From positions 17,915 through 81,914 of the forward strand of contig CAYHBW010000001.1 of NCBI GenBank assembly GCA_964355085.1: a stretch of DNA of 64,000 nt, in the 5' to 3' direction. The notes beneath the pieces were generated by a model. The model worked only from the letters and a program-made list of their open reading frames with translations, was not told the origin of the DNA and ran no database searches. The position numbers were made by a program, and so were the translations under genes. This document shows positions 26,615 to 35,825 of this stretch, one piece after another (the first letter of the stretch is position 1; each line of letters starts with the position of its first letter). The DNA is from REEB48 sp964355085 (GTDB taxonomy: Bacteria > Patescibacteriota > Minisyncoccia > UBA6257 > 02-FULL-45-10c).

Positions 26615-28378
26615 CTATTTAACTGTTTTAAAAATCAAATGGTTTTCAATTTCAACCGATAAGATAAGAAAATCTGAAGTTCTGAATTCATCCGAAAGAT
26701 ACCCGAATTCCGGATCATCCCTGTCCAAAAGGACATAATCCGCCCCATACTGCGCCAAAGATTTCTCAAACCCGAGATTTCTGTAAAAATCCATCTTCCA
26801 AAAAACTCTGTCGATATATTCCTGCGGAATAAACTCCGGATCTTCCGACTGTTTGCCGCTTAAAATATCCAAAAGCTTATTTCTGACAATCTGGTTCTGA
26901 TATTTCTCTATGAATTTATTAGCCCAGATTTCAACATTGTGTTCTTTAATATATCCGGCATCGATGTTCTTCCTTAAAATATTCTGTATCGCCCATCGGT
27001 TCTCAAGTTCGTCGTCCGAAATCATGTAGAGTCCGGAATTCGGATTATAGAAATCATTATTATGAGTGTATATCGGAATGAGCTGGATATAATTACCGCC
27101 GAGCGAATAAACGACTGAATCCTTTTCCGAATTCGCATTCAGCCATTCCGAGACTCCGGAAAAATCCTGAACTCTGCGGAATTCCCCGATATCCAGGGGC
27201 TCCGCAAACGACAGGATTCCGGAGATGCTGTCTCTCTCCCGATAAGAAATTATTCCCATAACAGCGGTCATCAGGAGAATCGCCGCAATCCGACGCGGCC
27301 TGATTCCGCCGGAAACATGCGCGACATTCAAAAACCCGGAACAAATCGCAAAAATAATAAATACGAACAGGACCACGACCCAATAATAATGCATTGAGAA
27401 AGAGAATGCCTTGCCAGTAATGACATTCTGCCAGTTGAGGATTATTCCGCTGAACGCGAGAACAAAAGCGAACACTCCCCGCCTGCCCGTACCGATACCG
27501 GACATCAACAGAACCGCCAATGACAAGAACATAAGCGCGACATTAAAATACGCGTGCGGCCAATGAGTGGAAAGAAAGCCGAAACGCAGATTCTGATCCA
27601 GATAACTGACATCAGCCGCCGCCCTCTGCAGATTCAGGATATACGGAGCCGAAAATAGTCCGGCCGGAACGGCGAACGCCAGGAAATTTCCGGCATAATA
27701 TCTGACTCCCTCGGTCCGCAGATAAGCGAGCGCCGCGGCAAACAGGCAATAAACCACAAGAATCGACGACCAGACGAAAGGATAGATATAAAAAGCGATT
27801 CCAAAATCAATTGCAAGGAGGATATTCAGCCGGACATATTCCTTCAAGCTCCTCGTTCCCTCTCCGAATATCTTCCAAATCAAAAAAAGACCGAGAAAAA
27901 GAAATATGAAGCTGAATTGCGGATTTACCGGTCTATTGAACCAATAATTCAGCACGAAGTAATAACCGGAGGAAAAAATCAAAGCCGCGGATCCGGAACC
28001 GGATACCGCAAATATCAGAAAATAAAGGGCTGTAACGCCGACGGCCGGCAATACGAAATCATTAAGCGCGAACAATGCCGGAATTGAAATACGGGAAATA
28101 CGGGCCATCTCCGCCATGATTATCTCCGCCAGCGGCTGCTGAAGATATGGGGCGCCCTTATGCTCCTTGAGATAAACACTGCCGAAATTATAATGTCCGT
28201 CGTATGCTTCACGGGTCATCGAAAGATACTGGTCTTCATCATTGTTGAACATCGGATAAATTCCCTTGAAATCAGGGTTTATCTGCCGGATTGCGGAAAC
28301 TGTCGGAGCGACGATCAACAAACCTACGGCGAAAGCGGCCGGAATAATCCTCCAATGCGTTCTGAATATGGACATCAT
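26615..28378 (-). CDS. GT-C-like integral membrane protein, likely polyprenyl-phosphate-dependent glycosyltransferase
   Basis: An N-terminal signal-anchor is followed by FNNDEDQYLSMTREAYDG (residues ~44-62). An acidic pair in the first external loop is typical of GT-C enzymes. About ten hydrophobic segments cover residues 100-385, and the last ~190 residues are a soluble external domain. No sequence motif names an exact family, so the call is by topology and context. It probably transfers a sugar from a polyprenyl-phosphate donor at the outer membrane face. The deacetylase upstream stops 5 bases before it, and the fused GT4 starts 5 bases after it. Confidence 0.65.
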   Translation of the reverse strand: MMSIFRTHWRIIPAAFAVGLLIVAPTVSAIRQINPDFKGIYPMFNNDEDQYLSMTREAYDGHYNFGSVYLKEHKGAPYLQQPLAEIIMAEMARISRISIPALFALNDFVLPAVGVTALYFLIFAVSGSGSAALIFSSGYYFVLNYWFNRPVNPQFSFIFLFLGLFLIWKIFGEGTRSLKEYVRLNILLAIDFGIAFYIYPFVWSSILVVYCLFAAALAYLRTEGVRYYAGNFLAFAVPAGLFSAPYILNLQRAAADVSYLDQNLRFGFLSTHWPHAYFNVALMFLSLAVLLMSGIGTGRRGVFAFVLAFSGIILNWQNVITGKAFSFSMHYYWVVVLFVFIIFAICSGFLNVAHVSGGIRPRRIAAILLMTAVMGIISYRERDSISGILSFAEPLDIGEFRRVQDFSGVSEWLNANSEKDSVVYSLGGNYIQLIPIYTHNNDFYNPNSGLYMISDDELENRWAIQNILRKNIDAGYIKEHNVEIWANKFIEKYQNQIVRNKLLDILSGKQSEDPEFIPQEYIDRVFWKMDFYRNLGFEKSLAQYGADYVLLDRDDPEFGYLSDEFRTSDFLILSVEIENHLIFKTVK

Positions 28379-28382
28379 GGAC

Positions 28383-29126
28383 TTATTTTAACAGAAAAAC
28401 CCGCCTCCGTAACCAAAGATAGGAATTGCTCAATTTAAGCGTAAATTTGAACAGAGAGGTATCGGAATATATGTCGATCCGATTATCCGGAATACGAGCC
28501 CCTTTGCTCCGTAAAAAAGACTTCACCTTTTCATTCTTAGCGCCTTTCGGGAAAACAAATATATTGGGAAATCCGTTATTTTTGAAATTATTCCTTATGA
28601 AATTCGAGGTTACCTCGTATTCATAAAGGACATCCGCCTCGGCCAGCTCTGACAATTGCCTGTGCGAATGGCCGTGATTTGCGATTGCAACGCCGCCGGC
28701 TTCGAGCGCATGCAAATCGGAAAGCGAGCATATCTCCCTTTCCCTATCGATCGGACGCGTTGAAAATTCCGCCTTTTTCCCGATCAGACCGTCATTTATG
28801 AAAATAGTCGCCGGAAATCCATGACTCCGTAAAACAGGCAGGGCGTTCCGATAAACGTCTCTAAATGCATCGTCAAAGGTTATCAGAACCGACTTCCCGG
28901 CAGATGGGATCTTACCGGATTCGATATCCAGAAAATCCCGCAACGTCAGAACTTTTATGCGTCTGGATTTCAGAAAATCCATCTGCCTTCGGAATTCCTC
29001 CGTACGCACGGAAATAGGGGTCTCGCCGTCGGAGACGGAATGATATGTAAGTACGACTGGATAACGGAAAAACATGGCGTCTATTCCGGATAAAATCTGA
29101 TTGATTGATTTTAAGAAATAGATCAT
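28383..29126 (-). CDS. Polysaccharide deacetylase (NodB/CE4 family)
   Basis: Removes N- or O-acetyl groups from a polysaccharide or lipid-linked sugar. NodB motif 1 is FDDAF with Asp85 and Asp86, and motif 2 is HGHSH with His151 and His155 spaced as the metal-binding pair. VVLTYHSVSDG and FPATIFINDG are also typical. The 247-residue length matches a bare catalytic domain. No clear signal peptide is seen, though the first ~20 residues are hydrophobic enough to be a weak anchor. It is the first gene of the minus-strand group 24020-29126. The intergenic region 29127-29248 is AT-rich and should hold divergent promoters. Confidence 0.85.
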   Translation of the reverse strand: MIYFLKSINQILSGIDAMFFRYPVVLTYHSVSDGETPISVRTEEFRRQMDFLKSRRIKVLTLRDFLDIESGKIPSAGKSVLITFDDAFRDVYRNALPVLRSHGFPATIFINDGLIGKKAEFSTRPIDREREICSLSDLHALEAGGVAIANHGHSHRQLSELAEADVLYEYEVTSNFIRNNFKNNGFPNIFVFPKGAKNEKVKSFLRSKGARIPDNRIDIYSDTSLFKFTLKLSNSYLWLRRRVFLLK

Positions 29127-29248
29127 TTGTTTAGGCAGCTGATTTTATTGAAAAATGAAACAATAAATCGCTTGCATTAGTTACATTATTGCATGAAAAC
29201 AAGTTCGCACAAAAGATAACGGACGAGAAAATAAATTAAAATAAGAAA

Positions 29249-30286
29249 ATGAAAAAAATTCTTAGCATCGTCATTCCAACCTATAACAGGGTCAACTTTC
29301 TAAAAACGAATGTCGAATTATTAATCAATCAGATTAAAACCGCAAAGCTTGAAAATATTGTTGAAGTGATAATCTCGAATGACGCGTCGAAAGATGAGAC
29401 AGCCGATTTCATAAATCATATAAACAAATCGTATGATTTCCTTCGCGGATTCAATCATATAAAAAATAAAGGCTTTTCGAAAAACGTCGAATTTCTAATT
29501 AGTAAATCAGTCGGAGAATATGTATTGATTTGCGGAGATGACGACCTGATTATCGATAAAGCCATCACCCGCATACTCGATAAGATAAAGAAAAAAAAGC
29601 CGAATTTCATATTGATCAACACATCGAATATAATATCAATCGATGACGCTAATAAAAATATCCGAACCGTTTCAGAAAACCGATTAAATATCGACAAAGA
29701 TATATTTGTTGAAGATTTTAAAAAAGATTCCAAAATTCTTGATTCGGCGAGGAACTGGCTTTATCTTACTAACTTCATAACAGCAAATGTATTTAAAAAG
29801 GATATTTTTATATCCAAGGAAATTGATGCGAGAAAATTCGTGCGGAAAGAAAACGCATATGCATTCCAAGCCCCAATAATCATCGGGATTGCCACTCTTG
29901 GGAGATTCCTGATAATTTCGGACTGCCTCGTTCTGCATCGCAAGACTGAGCCGAATTGGACGGCGGATTACCAGGGGATTTTCGTCATAGACATACTTGA
30001 TAGCACGGAGATATCCAAATTAATAAAAAATTATATTCCAAATGAATATAAAAAATATAAAAAACTCTACGCGGCCTTCATTCTTGATGATTTCATACTT
30101 GAAATTAAAAGGCGGAAGGATAAATTGAGCATACGAAAGTTCGCCTCGATAGCATTTTATAAAAATATAGACTGCTTTCCGGAAAATATTAAATTTTTAC
30201 TTGTAGCGATCGCACCGAAAATTTCCGCATACATAGCAACAAAAATTCGGGCGAATAGGATTAAATCAAGTGGAAAAACCTTCTAG
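29249..30286 (+). CDS. Glycosyltransferase family 2
   Basis: A 345-residue GT-A-fold enzyme. The N-terminus SIVIPTYNR is the standard start, ISNDASKD the first metal-contact segment, and CGDDDLI the DXD-type motif (~residues 94-99). The C-terminal third is Lys/Ile-rich and not family-specific. It probably adds a sugar to the lipid-linked glycan on the cytoplasmic side; no membrane helix is evident. The gene is visibly more AT-rich than those before it and starts after an AT-rich leader without a Shine-Dalgarno site. The next plus-strand gene follows after 73 bases. Confidence 0.85.
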   Translation: MKKILSIVIPTYNRVNFLKTNVELLINQIKTAKLENIVEVIISNDASKDETADFINHINKSYDFLRGFNHIKNKGFSKNVEFLISKSVGEYVLICGDDDLIIDKAITRILDKIKKKKPNFILINTSNIISIDDANKNIRTVSENRLNIDKDIFVEDFKKDSKILDSARNWLYLTNFITANVFKKDIFISKEIDARKFVRKENAYAFQAPIIIGIATLGRFLIISDCLVLHRKTEPNWTADYQGIFVIDILDSTEISKLIKNYIPNEYKKYKKLYAAFILDDFILEIKRRKDKLSIRKFASIAFYKNIDCFPENIKFLLVAIAPKISAYIATKIRANRIKSSGKTF

Positions 30287-30359
30287 TATGAAATTTGCTA
30301 GGTTCGCACGTTTTTGTTAATATAATCAAAATAATTCACATATAAATTAACAACAAATT

Positions 30360-31589
30360 ATGAAAATGGAAAACAAGAGAAGGGTCTTGTATGCCGAAGC
30401 TGTTTATGGCCAATCAGAAATTGACGCAGTCGTTAAAGTTCTTAAAAATCCTAAAAAGATCGGCGCCGGAGAATTAGTTGGGGAATTCGAGAATAAAATA
30501 TCTCGACTATTCGGAAAGAAATATGGCGTTATGGTCAATTCGGGATCCTCCGCCAATCTTATCGCCTTGGAAGCCCTTAATCTTCCAAGAGGTTCCGAGA
30601 TAATAACTCCTATCCTCACATTCGGAACAACGTTGAGCCCCATAATCCAAAAAGGGCTGATTCCTGTATTTGTTGACGTAAAACCAGGAACATACATAAT
30701 AGATCCGGATAAAATTGAGCCCATGATAACGAAGAAGACAAGGGCCCTGATGATTCCGTCCTTGATGGGAAATATTCCGGACCTGATTAAGCTCAAAAAA
30801 ATAGCCGACAAATACGATCTCTGGATAATTGAAGACTCCTGCGACACGCTTGGTGCAAAATTCGCCGGAAAACCGACCGGTCAATATACGGACATATCAG
30901 TCACAAGTTTCTACGCGTCACACATCATAACAGCCGCCGGAGGAGGAGGGATGGCCTGCTTTAATGATAAAAATATGGCCAGGAGAGCCCGGGTGATATC
31001 GAGCTGGGGAAGAGAATCGACCAATTTCGGATTTCACGAAAAGTCCGAGAATCTGGATAAAAGATTCTCCGGAAGAATTGAAGGTCGTGTCTACGATGCC
31101 AAATTCATCTTCAGTGAGGTCGGATATAATTTCCAGGTTCCTGAAATGTTCGGCGCCTTCGGACTTGAGCAACTTAAAAAATTTCCGAAGTTCGCGCAAC
31201 GACGCAAGAAAAATTTTAAGGAAATGCTTTCGTTTTTCAAAAAATATGATAGATATTTCATTTTGCCGAAACAAACAGATAAATCAGAAACAAATTGGCT
31301 TGCATTTCCTTTAACGATTAAGCCGGGTGCGGGTTTTTCCAGACATGAAATAACAAAATATCTTGAAGAAAACGGAATACAGACAAGACCGGTGTTCACC
31401 GGAAATGCGCTAAAGCAGCCGGCTTTCAAAAATCTGATAAGAGGGGGGGCAAGAAAAATGAGCTGTCCAGTGGCAGACGATGTGACCCTGAATGGATTTG
31501 TGATCGGTTGCCATCACGGGCTCAAAAAGCCTGATACTTCCTACGTCAAAAGAAAATTCGAGCAATTCCTCGGCGAATATGCCGAATAA
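30360..31589 (+). CDS. PLP-dependent 3-dehydratase of the RfbH/ColD type
   Basis: A DegT-fold protein in which the Schiff-base lysine is replaced: SFYASHIITAAGGGG puts His188 where PseC-type enzymes have Lys. His188 is also the residue that replaces lysine in ColD (GDP-4-keto-6-deoxymannose 3-dehydratase), and RfbH of 3,6-dideoxyhexose pathways has the same change. EDSCDTLGAKF (158-168) is the PLP-contact motif of this branch. It therefore probably removes the C3 hydroxyl of a 4-keto-6-deoxy sugar nucleotide. ColD needs no partner, while RfbH uses an iron-sulfur reductase; no CxxxxC cluster motif is apparent here, favouring the ColD type. Confidence 0.85.
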   Translation: MKMENKRRVLYAEAVYGQSEIDAVVKVLKNPKKIGAGELVGEFENKISRLFGKKYGVMVNSGSSANLIALEALNLPRGSEIITPILTFGTTLSPIIQKGLIPVFVDVKPGTYIIDPDKIEPMITKKTRALMIPSLMGNIPDLIKLKKIADKYDLWIIEDSCDTLGAKFAGKPTGQYTDISVTSFYASHIITAAGGGGMACFNDKNMARRARVISSWGRESTNFGFHEKSENLDKRFSGRIEGRVYDAKFIFSEVGYNFQVPEMFGAFGLEQLKKFPKFAQRRKKNFKEMLSFFKKYDRYFILPKQTDKSETNWLAFPLTIKPGAGFSRHEITKYLEENGIQTRPVFTGNALKQPAFKNLIRGGARKMSCPVADDVTLNGFVIGCHHGLKKPDTSYVKRKFEQFLGEYAE

Positions 31590-31598
31590 TTTCCGGAG

Positions 31599-31616
31599 CG
31601 TCCATAGGACGTATTT
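31599..31616 (+). terminator. Weak terminator-like hairpin
   Basis: CGTCC, loop ATA and GGACG form a 5-bp stem followed by TATTTT, directly after the plus-strand dehydratase and before the convergent Nudix gene. Short stem, so modest confidence. Confidence 0.4.
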
Positions 31617-31629
31617 TGAAGAAATATAA

Positions 31630-32118
31630 TTATTTTGAATTTCTATAAAACTTTTTCAGCAATCTTATTTCCGGAATCTGCGTTTTCAAAAATTTCCTTG
31701 GTAACTTATCGATATTGAAATATTTCCCGTCAATCGGAAGACTTGCTGGTCTCGCGGAAAATAAAAGACTGATGCCGTATTCCCTTATATCCCGATACTC
31801 GTAATAACCGACAAAATTTATTTTGGCTATCTTGATGCCAAGCTCTTCCTTAGCGACAAGTTTTAATCTAGAAATCACATTGTCATTGTTGCGCAAAATC
31901 ATTCCTGGGATATGCCAATTATCATAAAATTCATCTTTTCGATAGGTAAGCAATATATTTCGGTCATCCTTTATGACAGCAAGATCGATGGCGATCATCG
32001 GAACCGCCTTGCACATAGCCACAAAAACCGGATATGGCAATGGCCAACGAACTCTTGAAAGAAGGCGCGCTAATAATGATATCTCACCTTCAGTCAAAAC
32101 GCGGTATTTTGGGGACAT
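31630..32118 (-). CDS. Nudix-family hydrolase, GDP-mannose mannosyl hydrolase-like, degenerate box
   Basis: The 162-residue protein has the fold landmarks of a Nudix domain: NWHIPGMILRNN, then RLKLVAKEELGI, and VGYYEYRD. Compared with the Nudix box GX5EX7REUXEEXGU the glycine and the EELG end are present, but the first Glu is replaced by Asn. This partly degenerate pattern is also seen in GDP-mannose mannosyl hydrolases, which act on sugar nucleotides. It may hydrolyse or cleanse a GDP-sugar of the adjacent dehydratase pathway. It is a single-gene minus-strand unit convergent with that gene. Activity is uncertain given the missing acid. Confidence 0.72.
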   Translation of the reverse strand: MSPKYRVLTEGEISLLARLLSRVRWPLPYPVFVAMCKAVPMIAIDLAVIKDDRNILLTYRKDEFYDNWHIPGMILRNNDNVISRLKLVAKEELGIKIAKINFVGYYEYRDIREYGISLLFSARPASLPIDGKYFNIDKLPRKFLKTQIPEIRLLKKFYRNSK

Positions 32119-32281
32119 AAAATGATACTGATTTGAAACTTATTTATAAATTTATAGGTTATATTATTACATAAAAAATAGGCGATGCCAATCAAATTAT
32201 TAGGGAGTATGCTTTAAGGGATTAACTGAAAATTCACAAAACACGGATAACATTTAGAACATCGTAAATAATCAAAAAACT
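32119..32281. promoter_or_regulatory. AT-rich divergent promoter region
   Basis: About 160 bases between head-to-head genes (Nudix minus, KpsC/S-like plus). It is very AT-rich with several TATA-like runs (for example around 32150-32175) and no open frame. Boxes cannot be assigned with confidence. Confidence 0.3.
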
Positions 32282-33787
32282 ATGAAAGGTTGCATAGTTC
32301 TACAAAGGCGCTTCGCCCCAATCGGGCATGCAATCGCGTTGGAACTTAAAAATAAATATGAAGTAAATGAGTTCTGCGGTTATGTGATTGCCAGGAATGC
32401 GGAGTATTTTGCAAAATCCAGAAAAGACATAGTTTATACAGACCTTCTGATGGATGAGGACCTGCGTAACCGATCTAAAAACGAAAAGCTAGACATCGAA
32501 TACCTAAAAAGGATTGAATCCGAATATGGCTTCCCAAATCTTTGGCCGTTTATAGCCATAGACAGAACTCTCATGATGGATATCCCAAGAAAAGAATATT
32601 CCATCTCCCCTGCTCCGCCATATACCCATGAAGAAATGCTTAAAATCCTGCAAATCAAATTCCGGGAAATAATAAAATTTCTTAAAAAAGAAAGGCCCGA
32701 TTTCATAATCGGTGTAAATGTCGGTTCAATCGGCGCAATGATTCTTTATTATGTCGCAAAAAAAGAAGGAATTAAATTTTATACTGCTGAAAATGCAAAA
32801 ATCGGCAATCGTATAACTTTCAGCGACGATTATAAGACATTATCCGGAATGGAAAATATATTTACTGACATCCGGAAACGAAATTACGAAAGCCCGAACC
32901 GCAAAGAGGCGGAAAGATTTTTGAAAAGATTCCGGGATAATCCGGAGCCTCCCGCCTTTGCAATTGAAGAAAAAGAAAATGGCCGGTGGGAAAAAATCGC
33001 CTCATTGCCTTTAAAATTTTTGAGATCTTTGTCTTTCACTATAAAATCTGTAATCCTATATGCGAAAAACCCGCGCAAAGAAGACATGACGACAGAAAAT
33101 CCATTTTTTCTTTTCAGAAATAAGCTTATAAGAAAAATACGGGGATTAAGGAATCTCCAGGCCCTTTATGACGCAGTGGACCTGAAAGAGGATTTTGCTT
33201 ATTTCCCATTGCACTTTGAGCCGGAAATCACCACTCTGCTCTATGCCCCATTTTACACCGACCAGATCAATCTTATCCGGCAAATCGCAAAATCCTTGCC
33301 AATACATTTCAAAATATACGTTAAAGAGCATCCTTCAATGCTCGAATATCGCCCAACTGAATATTATCGGGAACTTAAGAAAATTCCTAATTTGAAGCTG
33401 ATAAATCCCAAACAGAGCTCGCTGGACCTGATTAAAAATTCAAAAATGATCGTTACGATTTCCGGAACTGCGGGGTTCGAAGCATCACTTCTCAAGAAGC
33501 CCGTCATCACTTTCGGTGACATATTTTATAACTGCCTTTCATTCGTGAAAAAATGCGGACCCATCGAAGAACTGCCGAATCTTGTGAAAAAACAATTGGA
33601 AAATTTCCAATATGACGAAAAAGAAATGGTTGATTTCCTTTCCGCGCTTTTCGAAGACACGACTGCGCTTGATCTTTCCAATGCCTGGGGAAGCGGAGAT
33701 GGAAATCAATTGGAAGCCATGGTGAAACAACCGGAATTCCATAAATTTGTGGCTTCCCTGGCGCATAAACTTAATCTGAAAAATTAA
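32282..33787 (+). CDS. Capsule-polysaccharide-synthesis-like GT-B protein (KpsC/KpsS-like)
   Basis: A 501-residue protein with two mixed alpha/beta halves. The C-terminal half contains VKEHPSML (the KxHP pattern), SSLDLIKNSKMIVTISGTAGFEA and KPVITFGDIFY, which match the nucleotide-binding half of capsule synthesis proteins such as KpsC/KpsS (Kdo transferases). A Ser-Gly-Thr cluster occupies the place of a phosphate-binding loop. No membrane helix is seen. It may add a Kdo- or nonulosonate-type sugar to a lipid carrier, which would fit the CMP-sugar synthetase elsewhere in the window, but that is inference. It is AT-rich, like its upstream neighbours. Confidence 0.6.
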   Translation: MKGCIVLQRRFAPIGHAIALELKNKYEVNEFCGYVIARNAEYFAKSRKDIVYTDLLMDEDLRNRSKNEKLDIEYLKRIESEYGFPNLWPFIAIDRTLMMDIPRKEYSISPAPPYTHEEMLKILQIKFREIIKFLKKERPDFIIGVNVGSIGAMILYYVAKKEGIKFYTAENAKIGNRITFSDDYKTLSGMENIFTDIRKRNYESPNRKEAERFLKRFRDNPEPPAFAIEEKENGRWEKIASLPLKFLRSLSFTIKSVILYAKNPRKEDMTTENPFFLFRNKLIRKIRGLRNLQALYDAVDLKEDFAYFPLHFEPEITTLLYAPFYTDQINLIRQIAKSLPIHFKIYVKEHPSMLEYRPTEYYRELKKIPNLKLINPKQSSLDLIKNSKMIVTISGTAGFEASLLKKPVITFGDIFYNCLSFVKKCGPIEELPNLVKKQLENFQYDEKEMVDFLSALFEDTTALDLSNAWGSGDGNQLEAMVKQPEFHKFVASLAHKLNLKN

Positions 33788-33791
33788 AGGA

Positions 33792-34778
33792 ATGAAAATA
33801 AAAGGGAGACTGATAGTCCTCACAAAACCGGGAAAGATAAAATTCGCAAAAATTGAAATGGATGCGAGCCGGCTTAAGTCCGATGAAATAGCCGCTAAAA
33901 CCCTTTATTCCGCGATATCGTCCGGCACGGAAACCGCGGCTTATTCCGGAAAGCCGGCGTTGAGGCCTGGCAAGGCCTATCCCCGGCTGGTCGGATACTG
34001 CAATGCCGCCGTGGCTCTGAATGTCGGCGCCAAAGTCAAAAAATTCCGCCCGGGCGATCTGATCTTAAGCGGAGAATCCCACCGGAGCTTATTTAAAATA
34101 AAGGAAACTGACATTTTCGCGAAAATACCGAAGCAATTGGATCCGGGAAAAGCCGCGCTGGCTTATTTGTACAATCTCGGTTTAAGCTCCCTACTTCCCG
34201 CCAAAGATAAAAAAAATCCGTCCATCGCCGTAATCGGATTAGGAGTAATCGGACTGGGAGTTGTTGAGCAAGCGGCGATTTCCGGATATGAAACCTATGC
34301 GCTATCCGACAGCCGGAATAAATTGAAACTCGCGAAAAAACTGGGAGCAGAGAAAGTTTTCCTTAAAAATAAAATCGGGAAAATTGAAAAGCTCGCCGAT
34401 ATCGTCGTCCTAACGTCCGATTCCTGGGTAGACTGGCGATTGGCGCTCCGCCTGGCGAAACCATATGGCGCGATATCCGTCATCGGCTTTCCGGGCAGAA
34501 ATTCCGGTGCTCCGGATTTCAATCCGCTCGAGCCGAAATATTTTTATGACAAAAAAATCGCCATCATTCCGATTGGCTGGGATTACGGCGTGGAAAACTC
34601 CGGGAAAATAAACAAAAAAAATTGCGGAAAAATCCTTGAGTTGATGAAAAGAAGGAAGCTGCATCCTGAAAATCTCATTTCCGGAATTTTCAGCTATGAA
34701 AAAATAGAGTCCGCTTATGAAAAATTATTAGCGAGAGACGGAAAATCGATAACCTACCTATTGAAATGGCCGGCATGA
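33792..34778 (+). CDS. Medium-chain dehydrogenase/reductase (MDR family, zinc-ligand-poor)
   Basis: The C-terminal Rossmann fold has AVIGLGVIGLGVVEQAA near residues 140-158. The N-terminal part has ISSGTETAAYSGKP and LVGYCNAAV, the pattern of alcohol-dehydrogenase-like MDRs used in sugar and pigment pathways. The cysteine ligands for structural and catalytic zinc are missing, so a non-metal quinone-reductase-type role is also possible. A visible AAAGGA precedes the ATG by 4-5 bases, one of the few Shine-Dalgarno-like sites in the window. It ends 13 bases inside the next gene, so the two are a coupled pair. Confidence 0.75.
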   Translation: MKIKGRLIVLTKPGKIKFAKIEMDASRLKSDEIAAKTLYSAISSGTETAAYSGKPALRPGKAYPRLVGYCNAAVALNVGAKVKKFRPGDLILSGESHRSLFKIKETDIFAKIPKQLDPGKAALAYLYNLGLSSLLPAKDKKNPSIAVIGLGVIGLGVVEQAAISGYETYALSDSRNKLKLAKKLGAEKVFLKNKIGKIEKLADIVVLTSDSWVDWRLALRLAKPYGAISVIGFPGRNSGAPDFNPLEPKYFYDKKIAIIPIGWDYGVENSGKINKKNCGKILELMKRRKLHPENLISGIFSYEKIESAYEKLLARDGKSITYLLKWPA

Positions 34779-35824
34779 AGAGAAAAATCCTGAAAACCGC
34801 AGTAATCGGCTGCGGAAGAATAGGCGCGTTCACCGTCCATCAACCAGGCGACGATCTGCCTGCGAGTTATTTTCCGACCAACCACTGCGCCGCCATCCGC
34901 GCCGTGCCGGGAATGAAGCTGACGGCTGTTTGCGATGCAAATTTGAAATCAGCCGAAAAAGCCGGGAAGCTCCACGATGTCAAAAATATTTATTCTGATT
35001 TCAAAAAAATGATACGGGAACAAGCGCCGGATATCATTGCAATTGCGACCAGAATGGCCGGCAGGGATAAGATAATTACTTTTTCCGCAAATCATGGCGT
35101 CAAAGGATTGCATATTGAAAAACCGCTGGCTCCGAATCTGAACATTGCGATAAAATGCCTGGATGCGATCGAAAAAAACGGCATAGCCGTATCTTACGGC
35201 GCAGTACGGCGGTATATGCCTATTTACCGACAAGCCAAAGAAATGTTGGGCGGAGGGAAATTCGGAAAATTGAGAAAAATAACAGTGGATATCGGCAAAT
35301 CCCAACTGATGTGGAGTCATCCCCATACGGTGGATCTGCTGGATTTTTTCACTGACGGCGCGGAATCAGAATATGTGAAGTCCTCGTTCAAATATGATAA
35401 AAAGGACGTAAGCAGGAACAGAATAGACATGGATCCGATTTTGGATCACGCGATTTTGAAATTCAAAAATGGCATAATCGGAGAATTGACGGATAATGGA
35501 GGCGATTACATATCCCTGAAATGCGAAAAGGGGGAAATCCTCATCCAGATCGGAGGGAAATGGCTGAAATCGAAATACGGCTCCTGGAAAATGCGGAGTA
35601 TACGGATAAAGAAAGGACCAAGCGGACGATGTGGCGCAATGGCTGAATTGCGCGACTCCATAAATCTCCGGAAACCGACCTCGCTCACGACGAAATCCAT
35701 GCTGTCTGAACAGAAAATCCTCATGGCGCTTGGCCTTTCCGGAATAACTGGTAAAAAAATAAATCCGGCGGAACTAAATGACAATTTCACAATCACCGGA
35801 AAATTCAACGGACTTTATCCTTAA
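34766..35824 (+). CDS. Gfo/Idh/MocA-family oxidoreductase
   Basis: The N-terminal motif VIGCGRIGAF and HIEKPLAPN with the EKP lysine identify the family, and the remainder is the usual dimerisation domain. It is 352 residues long. It overlaps the MDR gene by 13 bases and probably acts on the same pathway, for example by oxidising a sugar carbon before transamination or isomerisation. A second family member is at 9531. It is convergent with the methyltransferase gene: the two stop codons are 1 base apart, with no obvious terminator between. Confidence 0.85.
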   Translation: MAGMKRKILKTAVIGCGRIGAFTVHQPGDDLPASYFPTNHCAAIRAVPGMKLTAVCDANLKSAEKAGKLHDVKNIYSDFKKMIREQAPDIIAIATRMAGRDKIITFSANHGVKGLHIEKPLAPNLNIAIKCLDAIEKNGIAVSYGAVRRYMPIYRQAKEMLGGGKFGKLRKITVDIGKSQLMWSHPHTVDLLDFFTDGAESEYVKSSFKYDKKDVSRNRIDMDPILDHAILKFKNGIIGELTDNGGDYISLKCEKGEILIQIGGKWLKSKYGSWKMRSIRIKKGPSGRCGAMAELRDSINLRKPTSLTTKSMLSEQKILMALGLSGITGKKINPAELNDNFTITGKFNGLYP

Positions 35825-35825
35825 A

